NCBI GenBank assembly: GCA_963850195.1
Contig: CAWKKD010000005.1
Location: forward strand, 186,001-250,000
Reading direction: 5' to 3'
DNA length: 64,000 nucleotides
Source: Actinoallomurus sp963850195
GTDB taxonomy: Bacteria > Actinomycetota > Actinomycetes > Streptosporangiales > Streptosporangiaceae
How positions within the stretch are numbered: position 1 is the first letter of the stretch; the number at the start of each line of letters is the position of its first letter. Under the pieces are notes generated by a model. That model did no database searches and was not told where the DNA came from. It saw nothing but the letters and a program-made list of their open reading frames with translations. Shown here piece after piece: positions 7,109 through 15,800 of the stretch. The position numbers were made by a program, and so were the translations under genes.

Positions 7109-9039
7109 CGAGGCCTCCTGCAGAGCGCGGTCGGCGCTTCCCGGTACAGCGCGCAGAGCGGCGTCAGCTGGGTCGGATCGGCACCGTCGGGCCACGAGGA
7201 CACGGCCGCGGTGGCCGTGGGCTTGGGCGGCGTCGTGAACCACGGGCAGAGGCCGAGGTCGAGGCTGGACGTCTGCATGGACGCGAAGCACGCGATCAGT
7301 TCGAGCTCGTTCGTGCTGCCGAGGCCGATGCTCGGCAGCTTGCAGTCGGGCAGCAGCAGCGGTGACGTGGTGACCTTCCGCCCCGTGGCGGCCGTGTTGC
7401 CGTACCAGCAGTTGCCGGTGTTGGCGGGGAAGGAGTCCCACCAGAAGTCGGTGCCGTTGGGCACGGCCTGGTCGTTCGGGCCGACGCCCATGACGTTGCC
7501 GTAGAACCGGTTGCGGTAGGAGGTGGAGAGCTTGAGCGGATCGCAGCCCGGGACCGGGATGGTGCTGCCGATGACGGGGCCGCAGATCGCGGCGTCCGGC
7601 GCGGCGAACAGCATCGCCCCACGACGCCAGTTGTCGTAGAAGTGGTTGTACCGCACGACGTTGTCGTTGCCGCCGGCGATCCACAGGCCGGTGCCGACCG
7701 GTTCCGGCTGGGCCGGTTCGATCGACGAGCCCGGCAGGTACGGGTTGAAGTTGTTCGAGTAGAAGTTGTTGTACTCGATCAGGTCGCCCTGCTGCGGGAA
7801 CCCTGGATGCCCGGCGGCGGTGAAGACGTCGGTCGTGAAGCCGAGCGCGTTGTCGTAGAAGTCGTTGTGGTCGACGTGGGTGCCGCTGCCGTCGGTGCCG
7901 GAGTATCCGGCGAGGTTGTGGTGCGAGTCGCAGAGGCGGACCTCCTGGCTGTACCGCGACTTCGGGTAGAACCTCGTGTCCCGCCCGGCGCCGGTCTTCG
8001 CCCCGGCTCCCGGGTACAGACCCGAGTCGCCGCTGCCGGCCGCGTCGCAGTTCTCGATGAGTCCGTGGTCCTCGACGAAGGTCAGGACGCCGTACTCCCC
8101 CGCCCAGTACGCCTTGAAGCGATCGAGCAGGTAGCCGTTGGACTCCAGGACGTAGATGTCGTGCTCGGCGGCGTGCCGGACGAGCACGTTGCGCAGCACG
8201 AACCCGTCGGCGCGGTCGGCGCGGATGCCCACGTCCTTCACCGAGCCGATCGGCGCGCCGTTGCCGGACTCGACCCGGCCGGCGTCGATCACCACGTCGT
8301 CCGCGCTGACGCCGGACCCCTCCATCTGCAGGTTGCAGCGGACGCAGGCCCCGCGGTTGGGGATGCCGTGCCGGTCGACGTTCGGCGGGTGGGGGTCCTG
8401 CCCGGGGCCGAGATCCCGGCCGATCACCGCGATGAGGTTCTGGTCGTTGGGGCAGTGGTACTGGTACGGGTACGTCACCGCGCCGCTGATGTCCCCGCCG
8501 GTGTTGTCGGTGATCTTGTACTGCTCGCAGGCCGGGTCGTTGGTCGGCCTGGCGCGTGCCGTCGGCTCGGTGTACAGGCCGGGCATGATGACGACCCGGT
8601 CGTTGTTGTGCGAGTCCGTGACCGCCGGCTGGATCTCGTGGTACTGGCACATCGCGTACAGCCGGGTGTTGACGTCCAGCAGCTCACTGGCCTCCGCCGC
8701 ACTGAAGGTGCGGTGGTCGGTGGGACGCAGGTCGTAGCCCTTCTCCCGCGCGGCGGCGATCGAGGATGTCAACCGGGTGAGCGAGTCCGGCTGGCAGACG
8801 ACACGCGTGGTGCCGTCCTTGGCCGGATCGGCCGCCGAGGCCAGCGAGCGCGGCGTGGGCACGACGCCGCCGGCGCAGGGACTGATCGAACAGTCGGGCC
8901 CGGGCAGCGGCCAGTACGCCGGGCGCTCGACGTGCGCGTTCGCGATTCCAGGGAGGACCAACGCGCCGAACACCGCCAGCACCGCCACGCAGGCGACACG
9001 CCGTAGGCGGTGGAGTCGGCTGGACAGGTTGCGCGGCAT
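7105..9039 (-). CDS. Secreted right-handed parallel beta-helix protein (pectate-lyase-like fold)
   Basis: 644 residues. A signal peptide (RLRRVACVAVLAVFGALVL, cleavage after ANA near residue 37) precedes a long region with beta-helix repeats: recurring Asn/Asp-Phe-Tyr turns such as HNDFYDNALGF, YNNFYSNNFNP and YNHFYDNW, and runs like GFVLRNVLVRHA. Several Cys may form extracellular disulfides. This fold serves polysaccharide lyases and hydrolases and also cell-surface adhesins; no catalytic triad is clear enough to name a reaction. GAGGAG lies six to seven bases before the ATG at 9039, and a good promoter lies upstream at 9077-9105; in-frame codons further upstream would lie inside the promoter. 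Followed by the overlapping lipoprotein gene. Confidence 0.82.
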   Translation of the reverse strand: MPRNLSSRLHRLRRVACVAVLAVFGALVLPGIANAHVERPAYWPLPGPDCSISPCAGGVVPTPRSLASAADPAKDGTTRVVCQPDSLTRLTSSIAAAREKGYDLRPTDHRTFSAAEASELLDVNTRLYAMCQYHEIQPAVTDSHNNDRVVIMPGLYTEPTARARPTNDPACEQYKITDNTGGDISGAVTYPYQYHCPNDQNLIAVIGRDLGPGQDPHPPNVDRHGIPNRGACVRCNLQMEGSGVSADDVVIDAGRVESGNGAPIGSVKDVGIRADRADGFVLRNVLVRHAAEHDIYVLESNGYLLDRFKAYWAGEYGVLTFVEDHGLIENCDAAGSGDSGLYPGAGAKTGAGRDTRFYPKSRYSQEVRLCDSHHNLAGYSGTDGSGTHVDHNDFYDNALGFTTDVFTAAGHPGFPQQGDLIEYNNFYSNNFNPYLPGSSIEPAQPEPVGTGLWIAGGNDNVVRYNHFYDNWRRGAMLFAAPDAAICGPVIGSTIPVPGCDPLKLSTSYRNRFYGNVMGVGPNDQAVPNGTDFWWDSFPANTGNCWYGNTAATGRKVTTSPLLLPDCKLPSIGLGSTNELELIACFASMQTSSLDLGLCPWFTTPPKPTATAAVSSWPDGADPTQLTPLCALYREAPTALCRRPR

Positions 9040-9076
9040 GGCCTGCTCCTCACGAGCGCCGGCGGCAATTGCCCAG

Positions 9077-9105
9077 AGTTTGAGCAGCCGTTCAGACACT
9101 GTCAA
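9077..9105 (-). promoter_or_regulatory. Predicted promoter of the beta-helix/lipoprotein unit
   Basis: On the minus strand there is a perfect -35 TTGACA (9100-9105), a 17-bp spacer and a -10 CAAACT (9077-9082) that keeps A2 and T6. Transcription would start near 9070, about 30 nt before the start codon. Confidence 0.6.
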
Positions 9106-9211
9106 GGTGATGTCATGGCGAATGCCATCGAACGCCGGCACCGTTCGCGGCCTGCCGCAGACGTTCCGCGTGCTCACGGTGGTGCGCGGGAAGAGAATGG
9201 AAATCGCGGTC

Positions 9212-9240
9212 TTCCCAACGATCGTCGTTGCCCGTACGAT
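9212..9240 (+). promoter_or_regulatory. Possible promoter of the P450 gene
   Basis: A good -10 TACGAT (9235-9240) follows TTCCCA (9212-9217) with a 17-bp spacer. The -35 box is poor, so this is only a candidate. It would give a leader of about 20 nt before the start codon. Confidence 0.35.
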
Positions 9241-9267
9241 CCAGCGCGTCAAAGACGCAAGGGCGGG

Positions 9268-10458
9268 ATGATCGTGACTGCAGAGACGGACGAGGATCTC
9301 CTCCGGCTGGACCGGCTGCCAATGGCCGACGACCGCGGTGAGGGTTATCGGATCCTGCGTGAGGCCGGACCGGTCGTACGGTCCAACGCCGGTTATCTCG
9401 TCACCACTCGCGAGCTGGCCGAACACGTTTTCAAGAACCCCGAGACCTTCTCATCGGAGCAGGCGCTGGCCACGCTCGGCAGCCCCGTCCCGCTGGTGCC
9501 CCTCGGCTTCGACCCGCCCGCCCACACCCGTTACCGGCGCCTGCTCCAGCCGTTCTTCACGCCGCGCGCGGCGGCGTCCCTGGAGCAGGCGGTGCGTGAC
9601 CACGTGACCGCGCTCATCGCCGCCATCGCCGAACGCGGCTCCTGTGACGTGGTCTCCGAACTCGCGCGGCCGGTCCCCGGCGCGGTCTTCCTCACGCTGT
9701 TCGGGATGCCCGCCCACGACCTCGATCGCCTTCTCGCCTGGCGTGAGGTCATCATCCAGATGGCCGACCTGTCCGGGTCCGGCGAGGCACCGCCCGAGGC
9801 GCTGCAGTCCGCGGGCGAGCTGTTCGAGTACGTCAGCGCGCACGTCGCCGCGTGCCGCGCCGGCCGGGCAGAAGGCCTCCTGCGCGACCTCTTCAAGAAC
9901 GACTCGGAGGACGAACCCTTCACCGACGAGGAGGCCATCGGCCTCTGCTTCCTCTTCGTCCTGGCCGGAACCGACTCGGTGACGTGCGCGCTGAGCCTGA
10001 TGTTCGCCAAGCTGGCCGCGCGCCCGGAACTCCGCCGCCGGCTCGCCGAGGACCCCTCCGCCATCCCGGCGGCGGTCGAGGAGATGCTGCGCGTCGACCC
10101 CGCCAACGCCGTCGTCCCGCGCGTGGCGACCAAGGACGTCGTCCTGGACGGCGTGCACATCCCGGCGGGATCCGCCGTGGGGATCGCGGTCGGCGCCGCC
10201 AACCGGGACCCCAGAGACCTGGACGACCCGGACGCCATCGACCTGAGCCGCGAGTACAACAACCTCACCTGGGGCGGCGGGCCGCACCGCTGCATCGGCA
10301 TCAACCTGGCACGTACCGAACTGCGGGTCGTCCTGGAGGAGTGGCACCGCCGGATCCCCGAGTACGAGCTGGCCCCCGGCACCACGCCTCAGGTCATCTG
10401 GCCGACCGGGGTCATCGGCATCAACAGCGTTCCGCTCGTGTTCCCGACCGGTTCATAG
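9268..10458 (+). CDS. Cytochrome P450 (bacterial CYP, likely polyketide tailoring)
   Basis: 396 residues, the usual size of soluble actinobacterial P450s. Diagnostic parts are the C-helix DPPAHTRYR (83-91), the oxygen-activating I-helix AGTDS (233-237), ExxR (Glu272-Arg275) and the haem loop WGGGPHRCIG with Cys342 as iron ligand; Trp replaces the common Phe at the loop start. Such enzymes hydroxylate or epoxidise a polyketide using external ferredoxin; none is encoded here. An in-frame GTG at 9274 with the same purine-rich upstream stretch is an alternative start. It converges on the type II thioesterase with 15 bp between the stops, which places it at the PKS cluster edge and suggests a tailoring role. 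Confidence 0.9.
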   Translation: MIVTAETDEDLLRLDRLPMADDRGEGYRILREAGPVVRSNAGYLVTTRELAEHVFKNPETFSSEQALATLGSPVPLVPLGFDPPAHTRYRRLLQPFFTPRAAASLEQAVRDHVTALIAAIAERGSCDVVSELARPVPGAVFLTLFGMPAHDLDRLLAWREVIIQMADLSGSGEAPPEALQSAGELFEYVSAHVAACRAGRAEGLLRDLFKNDSEDEPFTDEEAIGLCFLFVLAGTDSVTCALSLMFAKLAARPELRRRLAEDPSAIPAAVEEMLRVDPANAVVPRVATKDVVLDGVHIPAGSAVGIAVGAANRDPRDLDDPDAIDLSREYNNLTWGGGPHRCIGINLARTELRVVLEEWHRRIPEYELAPGTTPQVIWPTGVIGINSVPLVFPTGS

Positions 10459-10473
10459 GACGGGCCCGCGCCC

Positions 10474-11238
10474 TTACAGGCGCGCGCGGTCGGAGGCGAA
10501 GTGCACGCCGAGCATGGTGTTGACCTGGCGCGCGTTGCCGGCGAGGAAGAAGTGGCCGCCACGGTACGTCTGCAGGGTGAAGGACCCGGTGGTGTGCCCG
10601 GCCCACGCCTCGGCCTCGGCCGGCGTCGTCTTGGGGTCGCTGTCCCCCGTCAGCGCGGTGATCGGGCACGCGACCGTGGCGCCCGGCGGGCAACGGTACG
10701 TCTCGGTGGCCCTGTAGTCGGCGCGCAGGGCGGGCAGCGCCGCGCGCATCATCTCCTCGTCGTTGAGGATGGCCGCCGCGGTCCCGTCGCCCTGACGCAG
10801 CTCGTCGAGGATGCCCGCGTCGTCGCGCAGGTGGATCGCCTCGTCCCGTTGGGTCGAGGGCGCACGGCGGCCGGAGGCGAACAGGTGCACCGGGCCGTCG
10901 CCGTCGGCCTCGAGGCGGCGGGCGACCTCGAAGGCCAGGACGGCGCCCATGCTGTGGCCGAACAAGGTCAGCGGCAGCGCGGGCATCCGGGACAGGATCC
11001 CGTGGAGCCGGTCGGTCAGCTCCGCCATGTCGGCGATGGGGGCTTCGGCGCGGCGGTCCTGGCGGCCCGGGTACTGGATCGCGACGACGTCCACGCTCGG
11101 GTCCAGCGCCAGCGCCGTGGGACGGAAGTAGGGCGCCGACCCGCCGGCGTACGGCAGGCAGACCAGCCGGGCGGTCGGGTTCTCCGCGGCGCGGTAGCGA
11201 CGGCACCAGAGATTGTCGTCGGAAGAAAGCTGCGGCAT
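10474..11238 (-). CDS. Type II (editing) thioesterase
   Basis: 254 residues of alpha/beta-hydrolase fold. The nucleophile Ser96 lies in GHSMG, the acid is probably the Asp in LTGDSDP, and the His is in GGHFFL near residue 227. CLPYAGGSAPYFRP at the N-terminus is typical of type II thioesterases, which remove stalled or wrongly primed acyl groups from PKS carrier domains. The ATG at 11238 follows GGGGAG; a longer in-frame reading upstream lacks such a site. It is separate from the type I thioesterase fused to the last PKS module, as is common in macrolide clusters. Confidence 0.92.
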   Translation of the reverse strand: MPQLSSDDNLWCRRYRAAENPTARLVCLPYAGGSAPYFRPTALALDPSVDVVAIQYPGRQDRRAEAPIADMAELTDRLHGILSRMPALPLTLFGHSMGAVLAFEVARRLEADGDGPVHLFASGRRAPSTQRDEAIHLRDDAGILDELRQGDGTAAAILNDEEMMRAALPALRADYRATETYRCPPGATVACPITALTGDSDPKTTPAEAEAWAGHTTGSFTLQTYRGGHFFLAGNARQVNTMLGVHFASDRARL

Positions 11239-11286
11239 GCCGCTCCCCCAGGGAGAAATGAAGGGCCGCGCTGAATGCCCAGGCCC

Positions 11287-11316
11287 GGTCCGGACCACGG
11301 TAATCGTTCCGGAACG
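11287..11316. promoter_or_regulatory. Two adjacent palindromes upstream of the type II thioesterase
   Basis: GGTCCGGACC (11287-11296) and CGTTCCGGAACG (11305-11316) are perfect palindromes sharing a TCCGGA core, with centres 19 bp apart (about two helical turns). They lie 50-80 bp upstream of the thioesterase start. This looks like a paired binding site for a dimeric regulator, but no regulator family can be assigned from sequence alone. Confidence 0.4.
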
Positions 11317-11392
11317 CCGACCGAGAGGTCACATTACCGCGGCGTGATCGAGCTGATACCGGCGGGATCCTAGCGCTCGACACCCACATCGC

Positions 11393-11417
11393 TCAACTGC
11401 CACCATTCCACAGTTGA
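11393..11417. repeat. Inverted repeat TCAACTG-N11-CAGTTGA
   Basis: Perfect 7-bp arms at 11393-11399 and 11411-11417 separated by 11 bp. It may be an operator for the plus-strand unit beginning at 11539; the spacing is too wide for a good terminator and no T-tract follows. Confidence 0.4.
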
Positions 11418-11538
11418 ACAACGTCCACCGAACACCGTTCGCGACTCTTGCACCGCCTGGTGGGCGCGGATACCGTTCAGCGATCAAATGGCCTAAGTCA
11501 GCGTTCGACAATTGCGACGGATATTGGGGTGTTGCGGC

Positions 11539-11898
11539 GTGGGCTACAAATTCTCGCTGGTTCTGAGCCGGGAGATCACCGACAGTGAATCAGCCGCTCT
11601 GAAAGAGGCCGGCTGCAAGGAGGCCACATTCGGCTCCGACACTCTGCCCACCAACGCCGGCGTCCCGGTGACCAGGGTGGAATTCGACGACACGGTATCC
11701 CCGACCCTCGCCGAGGCGATCGAGTCGGCCCTCCAGGCGGTCAAGACCGTGCCGGACCTCGGTGTCCCTGGACTCACCGTCCCGGCGCAGCCCGCCGAGC
11801 CGGCGACCGAGGCCGAGGCAGCGGCAGCGGCTGAGCCGCAGGCCAAGCCGAAGTCCAAGTCCAAGTCCAAGGCCAAGAGCGGCGCCGCGGAGTCCTGA
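11539..11898 (+). CDS. Small protein of unknown function with Lys/Ser-rich tail
   Basis: 119 residues from a GTG start (GYKFSLVLSREITDSES); TTG codons at 11512 and 11524 are alternatives, since no strong ribosome-binding site decides. The first 70 residues look like a small folded domain with a single Cys (EAGCKEATF), followed by a Pro/Ala/Glu linker and a basic tail made of Lys-Ser/Lys-Ala steps encoded by hexamer repeats. I do not recognise the family. It is followed after 56 bp by the aldolase-like gene on the same strand, so the two may form one unit. It lies between the type II thioesterase and the PKS operon, suggesting but not proving a role in the pathway. Confidence 0.65.
   Translation: MGYKFSLVLSREITDSESAALKEAGCKEATFGSDTLPTNAGVPVTRVEFDDTVSPTLAEAIESALQAVKTVPDLGVPGLTVPAQPAEPATEAEAAAAAEPQAKPKSKSKSKAKSGAAES
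11845..11880 (+). repeat. Imperfect hexamer tandem repeat (AAGNNN x6) inside the small protein gene
   Basis: Six consecutive hexamers starting AAG: AAGCCG, three exact AAGTCC, AAGGCC and AAGAGC. They encode alternating Lys-X dipeptides. Such repeats change copy number by slippage without shifting the frame. Confidence 0.8.
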
Positions 11899-11954
11899 CC
11901 CGGACCCGGCGGCCCGCCACACCGGCGGCCGACAGCATCGAGAAAGGCTCCGCC

Positions 11955-12767
11955 GTGACCGACACGGAAGCGCTCTCGCTCGAAGATCTCAAACCCATCC
12001 CGGAGTCGGAGCTCAACGAGCGCTACAAGCCGCCGGTCTTCGCCACTCCGGCCCACGAGCGGCGGCACCGCATGGAGCGGCTCGCCGCCGCTCTACGGCT
12101 GTTCGCCCGGTTCGGGTTCGAGGAGGGCGTGGCCGGCCACATCACCGCCCGCGACCCCGAGTTCCCGAACTACTTCTGGGTGAACCCGTTCGGCATCCCC
12201 TTCAAGCACGTCCGCGTCAGCGACCTGCTGCTCGTCGATGAGGAGGGCAACGTCGTACGGGGCAAGCACATCGTCAACCGTGCGGCGTTCGTCATCCACT
12301 CCTCGGTGCACAAGGCGCGCCCGGACGCCGTCGGGGCCGCGCACGCGCACTCCCTGTACGGCAAGGCGCTGTCCTCGACGCACCAGCACATCGAGCCGCT
12401 CACCCAGGACGCGTGCGCGTTCTACGAGGACCACGCGGTCTTCGAGGACTACACCGGTCTGGTCGAGGACCTCGATGAGGGCAAGCGGATCGCGCAGGTG
12501 CTCGGCTCGAACAAGGCCGCGATCCTGCGCAACCACGGCCTGCTGACCGTGGGCGCGTCCGTGGAGGGTGCCGCCTGGTGGTTCATCACGATGGAGCGGA
12601 CCGCACAGGCTCAGCTCGTCGCCAAGGCCGCCGGGACGACGTACCCGATCAGCCATGAGAACGCCAAGCTGACCTACGGGCAGCTCGGCCACGAGTACGC
12701 GGCGTGGATCCAGTTCCAGCCGATGTACGAGGAGATCGCGCGCAGCGAGCCGGACCTGTTCGACTGA
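11955..12767 (+). CDS. Class II aldolase/adducin family enzyme
   Basis: 270 residues from a GTG start with AGAAAGG upstream. The class II aldolase fold is shown by EEGVAGHITAR (the phosphate/substrate loop), the metal ligands His130 and His132 in AAHAHS, and His194 in LRNHGLLTVG. Known members are fuculose-phosphate aldolase, ribulose-phosphate epimerase and decarboxylating relatives; they use a divalent metal to stabilise an enolate. The substrate cannot be read from the sequence. It lies beside the PKS operon, converges on it, and probably shares a transcript with the 119-aa gene. A role in making a precursor or in tailoring is inference only. Confidence 0.85.
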   Translation: MTDTEALSLEDLKPIPESELNERYKPPVFATPAHERRHRMERLAAALRLFARFGFEEGVAGHITARDPEFPNYFWVNPFGIPFKHVRVSDLLLVDEEGNVVRGKHIVNRAAFVIHSSVHKARPDAVGAAHAHSLYGKALSSTHQHIEPLTQDACAFYEDHAVFEDYTGLVEDLDEGKRIAQVLGSNKAAILRNHGLLTVGASVEGAAWWFITMERTAQAQLVAKAAGTTYPISHENAKLTYGQLGHEYAAWIQFQPMYEEIARSEPDLFD

Positions 12768-12785
12768 GGATCCGGGAAACGCGAG

Positions 12786-12818
12786 AAACGCGGCGGCACA
12801 TCACGTGCCGCCGCGTTT
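12786..12818. terminator. Bidirectional hairpin terminator
   Basis: A perfect 14-bp stem (AAACGCGGCGGCAC, 12786-12799, pairing with 12805-12818) has a 5-nt loop. T residues at 12816-12819 end the plus-strand hairpin. It lies between the convergent aldolase-like gene and the last gene of the PKS operon and can serve both. Confidence 0.85.
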
Positions 12819-12848
12819 TCGCGTATCGCCAGGCCCGTACGGGCCGGC

Positions 12849-15800
12849 CTACAGCCCCAGCTCCTGGTCGATGAGGTCGAACATCTCCTCATCGCTAGCC
12901 TTCTCCAGCTCCCGGCGGCTCGACGCGTTGTGCGCGGTGCCGCTGCGGAGGTCCTGGACGATGCCCTCCATCCGGGTGATCAGCTTGGACCGGCCCTCGC
13001 CGCCGGGATCCAGGGCGGTCAGGAGGGACTCGAGCCGGTCGAGCGCCTTCAGGGCGGGCGCCTCGTCGCCCGCCGTGCCGACGACGGCCGCCCGCAGGTA
13101 CTCCGCGAGGGCGTCGGACGTCGGGTAGTCGAAGATCATGGTGGCGGGCAGCTGGAGCCCGGTGCTGATGTTCAGCCGGTTGCGCAGTTCCAGGGCGGTC
13201 AGCGAGGTGAAGCCGAGCTCCCGGAACGTACGGCGGGCGTCGATCGCCTCCGGGCTGGGCAGTCCCAGCACCACGGCGATCTGCGACCGCAGGATCTCCA
13301 GAAGCGCCACACCCTGGTCCTGGGGGTTCAACACGGCCAGCCGCGCCGCCAGGTCCTGCTTGGTCGCCGCGGCCCCGGCGCTGCGTCGTCCGCCGGGACG
13401 GCGTACGAGGCGGGACAGCAGCGGAGACGGGTCCTCGGCGGCGCGGGACAGGCCTGCCAGGTCGAGGCGGACGCTCGCGGTCAGCGCCCGGTCGGTGTGG
13501 ATCAGCCGGTCCAGGAGGACCAGGCCGTCGGCGGCGGACAGCGGGCGGAGGCCCTGCCGGGCCATCCGGTCCCAGTCGCCGCGGTCGAGACCGCCGGTCA
13601 TGCCCGTCACGTCGTCGAGGCGCCACGGACCCCACGCGATCGACGTCGCCGGCAGGCCCTCGCTTCGCCGGTACGCCGCCAGCCCGTCGAGGAACGTGTT
13701 CGCCGCGGCGTAGGCGCTCTGGCCGGCCGCACCCCAGACCCCCGCGACCGAGGAGAAGAGCACGAACGCGTCCAGGTCGAGCCCGGCGGTCAGCTCGTGG
13801 AGGTGCCACGCGCCGTCGATCTTCGGGCGTAGCACCGCCTCCACCCGGTCGTGACTCAGGGTCGTCAGGACCGCGTCGTCCAGCACGCCGGCGGTGTGCA
13901 CGACGCCGCGCAGCCGTACGCCGGCCGTGGACAGGCCGTCCAGGACCCCGGCGACCTCGTGCCGCTCGGTGACGTCACAGGCCGCCACCCGCACCGAGGC
14001 GCCGCGCGCCGCCAGGCTCGCGGCCAGTTCGGCGACCCCGGCGGCCATCGGCCCCCGGCGGGAGGTCAGCACCAGGTCACGCGCGCCGCCGTCGGCCAGC
14101 CGGCCGGCCACGAGGGCGCCCAGGGCGCCGGTCGCGCCGGTGATCAGCACCGCTTCCGGCACGCTCTTCGCGGACGACGCGTCCTCGGCCCGCGTGAGCC
14201 TCGGCACCCGTACCTCGCCGGCGCGTACCGCGAGTTCCGGCTCGCCGACGCCGGCCGCGCCGACCACCAGGCGGCCCGCCTCCGACAGATCGTCCACGTC
14301 CACGGCCAGCAGCCGACCCGGGTTCTCCGAGATCGCCACGCGCAGCAGGCCCCACACTCCGGCCGACTCCGGGCGTACCGGCGCTTCCGGGCCCGCGTCC
14401 ACCGCGCGTTCGGTCACGACGACCAGGCGAGACGCCGCGAACGCCTCCTCGGCCAGCCAGCCCTGCACCGTGTCCAGCATCCGCAGCACGGCGCCACGCG
14501 CGGTGCCGGGTCGGTCGATGAGCGCCGATCCCACGGCGGCCCCGGCCGTCAGGCCGCCGACCGCGCCGGTCACGCCGCCGACGACCTGTTCGGCCACCCG
14601 CTCGATCGTTCCGGCGCGGTCAACGCCGGAGTTCCCGGCGAGGGCGTCGGCGACGCCGGTCAGCGCCCCGGCGACCGCGCCGACGACGGCGCCGGTGATC
14701 GTGGCGGCCCTCTCGGCGCGCGACGGCGGGCAGTGGACGATGACGGTGTGCGGCACCGGGGCGCCCTTGCCGACGGCGGCGACCAGGTCAGACAGGTCGG
14801 AGTAGCGCGGCACGCCGTAGCGGTCGTCCGAGCCCAGCACCGCCCAGCCGGACGTGTCGGCCTCGGCGTCCACCGGGACCGGCTGCCATTCCACGGCGAA
14901 CAGGGACTGGCGGGCCAGTACGGCGGCCGGGTCCAGCGCGTCGGCGGACAGCTCCCGCAGCGACAGCGACCCGATCGTGGCGATCAGGCCGCCGGTGGCG
15001 TCGGCCAGGGTCACCGACGCGCCGCCGTCGGCCGGGGTGATCCGTACCCGCGCCGAGACGGCGTCCACGGCGTGCACGGCCACGTCCGTCCACGCGAACG
15101 GCACCCGCGCCTGACGCTCGGCGCTCCCGACCTCGATGACCTGCAGCGCCGCGTCCAGCAGCGCCGGATGCAGCCCGAAGCCGTCCGAACCGGTTCCGTC
15201 GGGGAGCGCGACCTCGGCGAACACCTCGTCGCCGCGCACCCACCCGGCGCGTACGCCGCGCAGCTCCAGGTCCAGGGGTTCGGCGCCGGCGGGCGGCCAC
15301 TGAGTCAGGCCCACGTCGCCGGACGCCGATCCGGCCTCCGGCTCCAGCGTCCCGAACGCGTGCCGGACCCACTCCGGGTCGCCGTCGTCGGCGCACGCGT
15401 AGATGCCCAGCTCGCGGCGGCCGTCCTCGTCCGGCGCGCTCACGGACACCTGCACGCGTACGCCACCGGTCTCCGGCATCGCCAGCGGCGCCTCGTGCAC
15501 CAGCTCGCCGACGCGTCCCGACCCCGCCTCGTCCGCGGCGCGTACGGCCATCTCCAGCAGCGCCGTCGCGGGCACCACCACGACGTCCCGGACGGTGAAG
15601 TCGCGCAGCCAGGAATGCGTACGGAGCGACAGCCGGCAGGTCAGCACCATCCCGCCGGTCTCTGGCAGGTCCACCGCGGCCCCGAGCAGGGGGTGGTCGG
15701 CCGGGGACAGGCCCAGACCGGCCGCGTCGGCGGTGCCGCCGGACGGCGCGGTCCAGTAGCGGCGGTGCTGGAAGGCGTACGTCGGCAGATCGACGTGGCG

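Larger units (their letters stand above)
11239..11538. other. 300-bp divergent intergenic region
   Basis: No convincing gene: the one short minus-strand reading frame (11329-11511) has no recognisable content or ribosome-binding site. The region holds two neighbouring palindromes and one inverted repeat, listed separately, and must contain promoters for the thioesterase and for the 119-aa protein gene. Confidence 0.6.

Noticed and set aside
10456..10500. Terminator hairpin between the convergent P450 and thioesterase genes
   Set aside because: Only a 5-bp GC stem is present, it overlaps the thioesterase stop, and there is no T-tract.
11329..11511. Short minus-strand frame in the divergent intergenic gap
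   Set aside because: No ribosome-binding site, no recognisable sequence, and it overlaps the region expected to hold promoters.
15249..15280. Frameshift or assembly error at the missing YGP segment of the module 2 DH
   Set aside because: The loss is exactly in frame (16 residues) and the same domain also lacks its catalytic His, which fits true decay better than an error.
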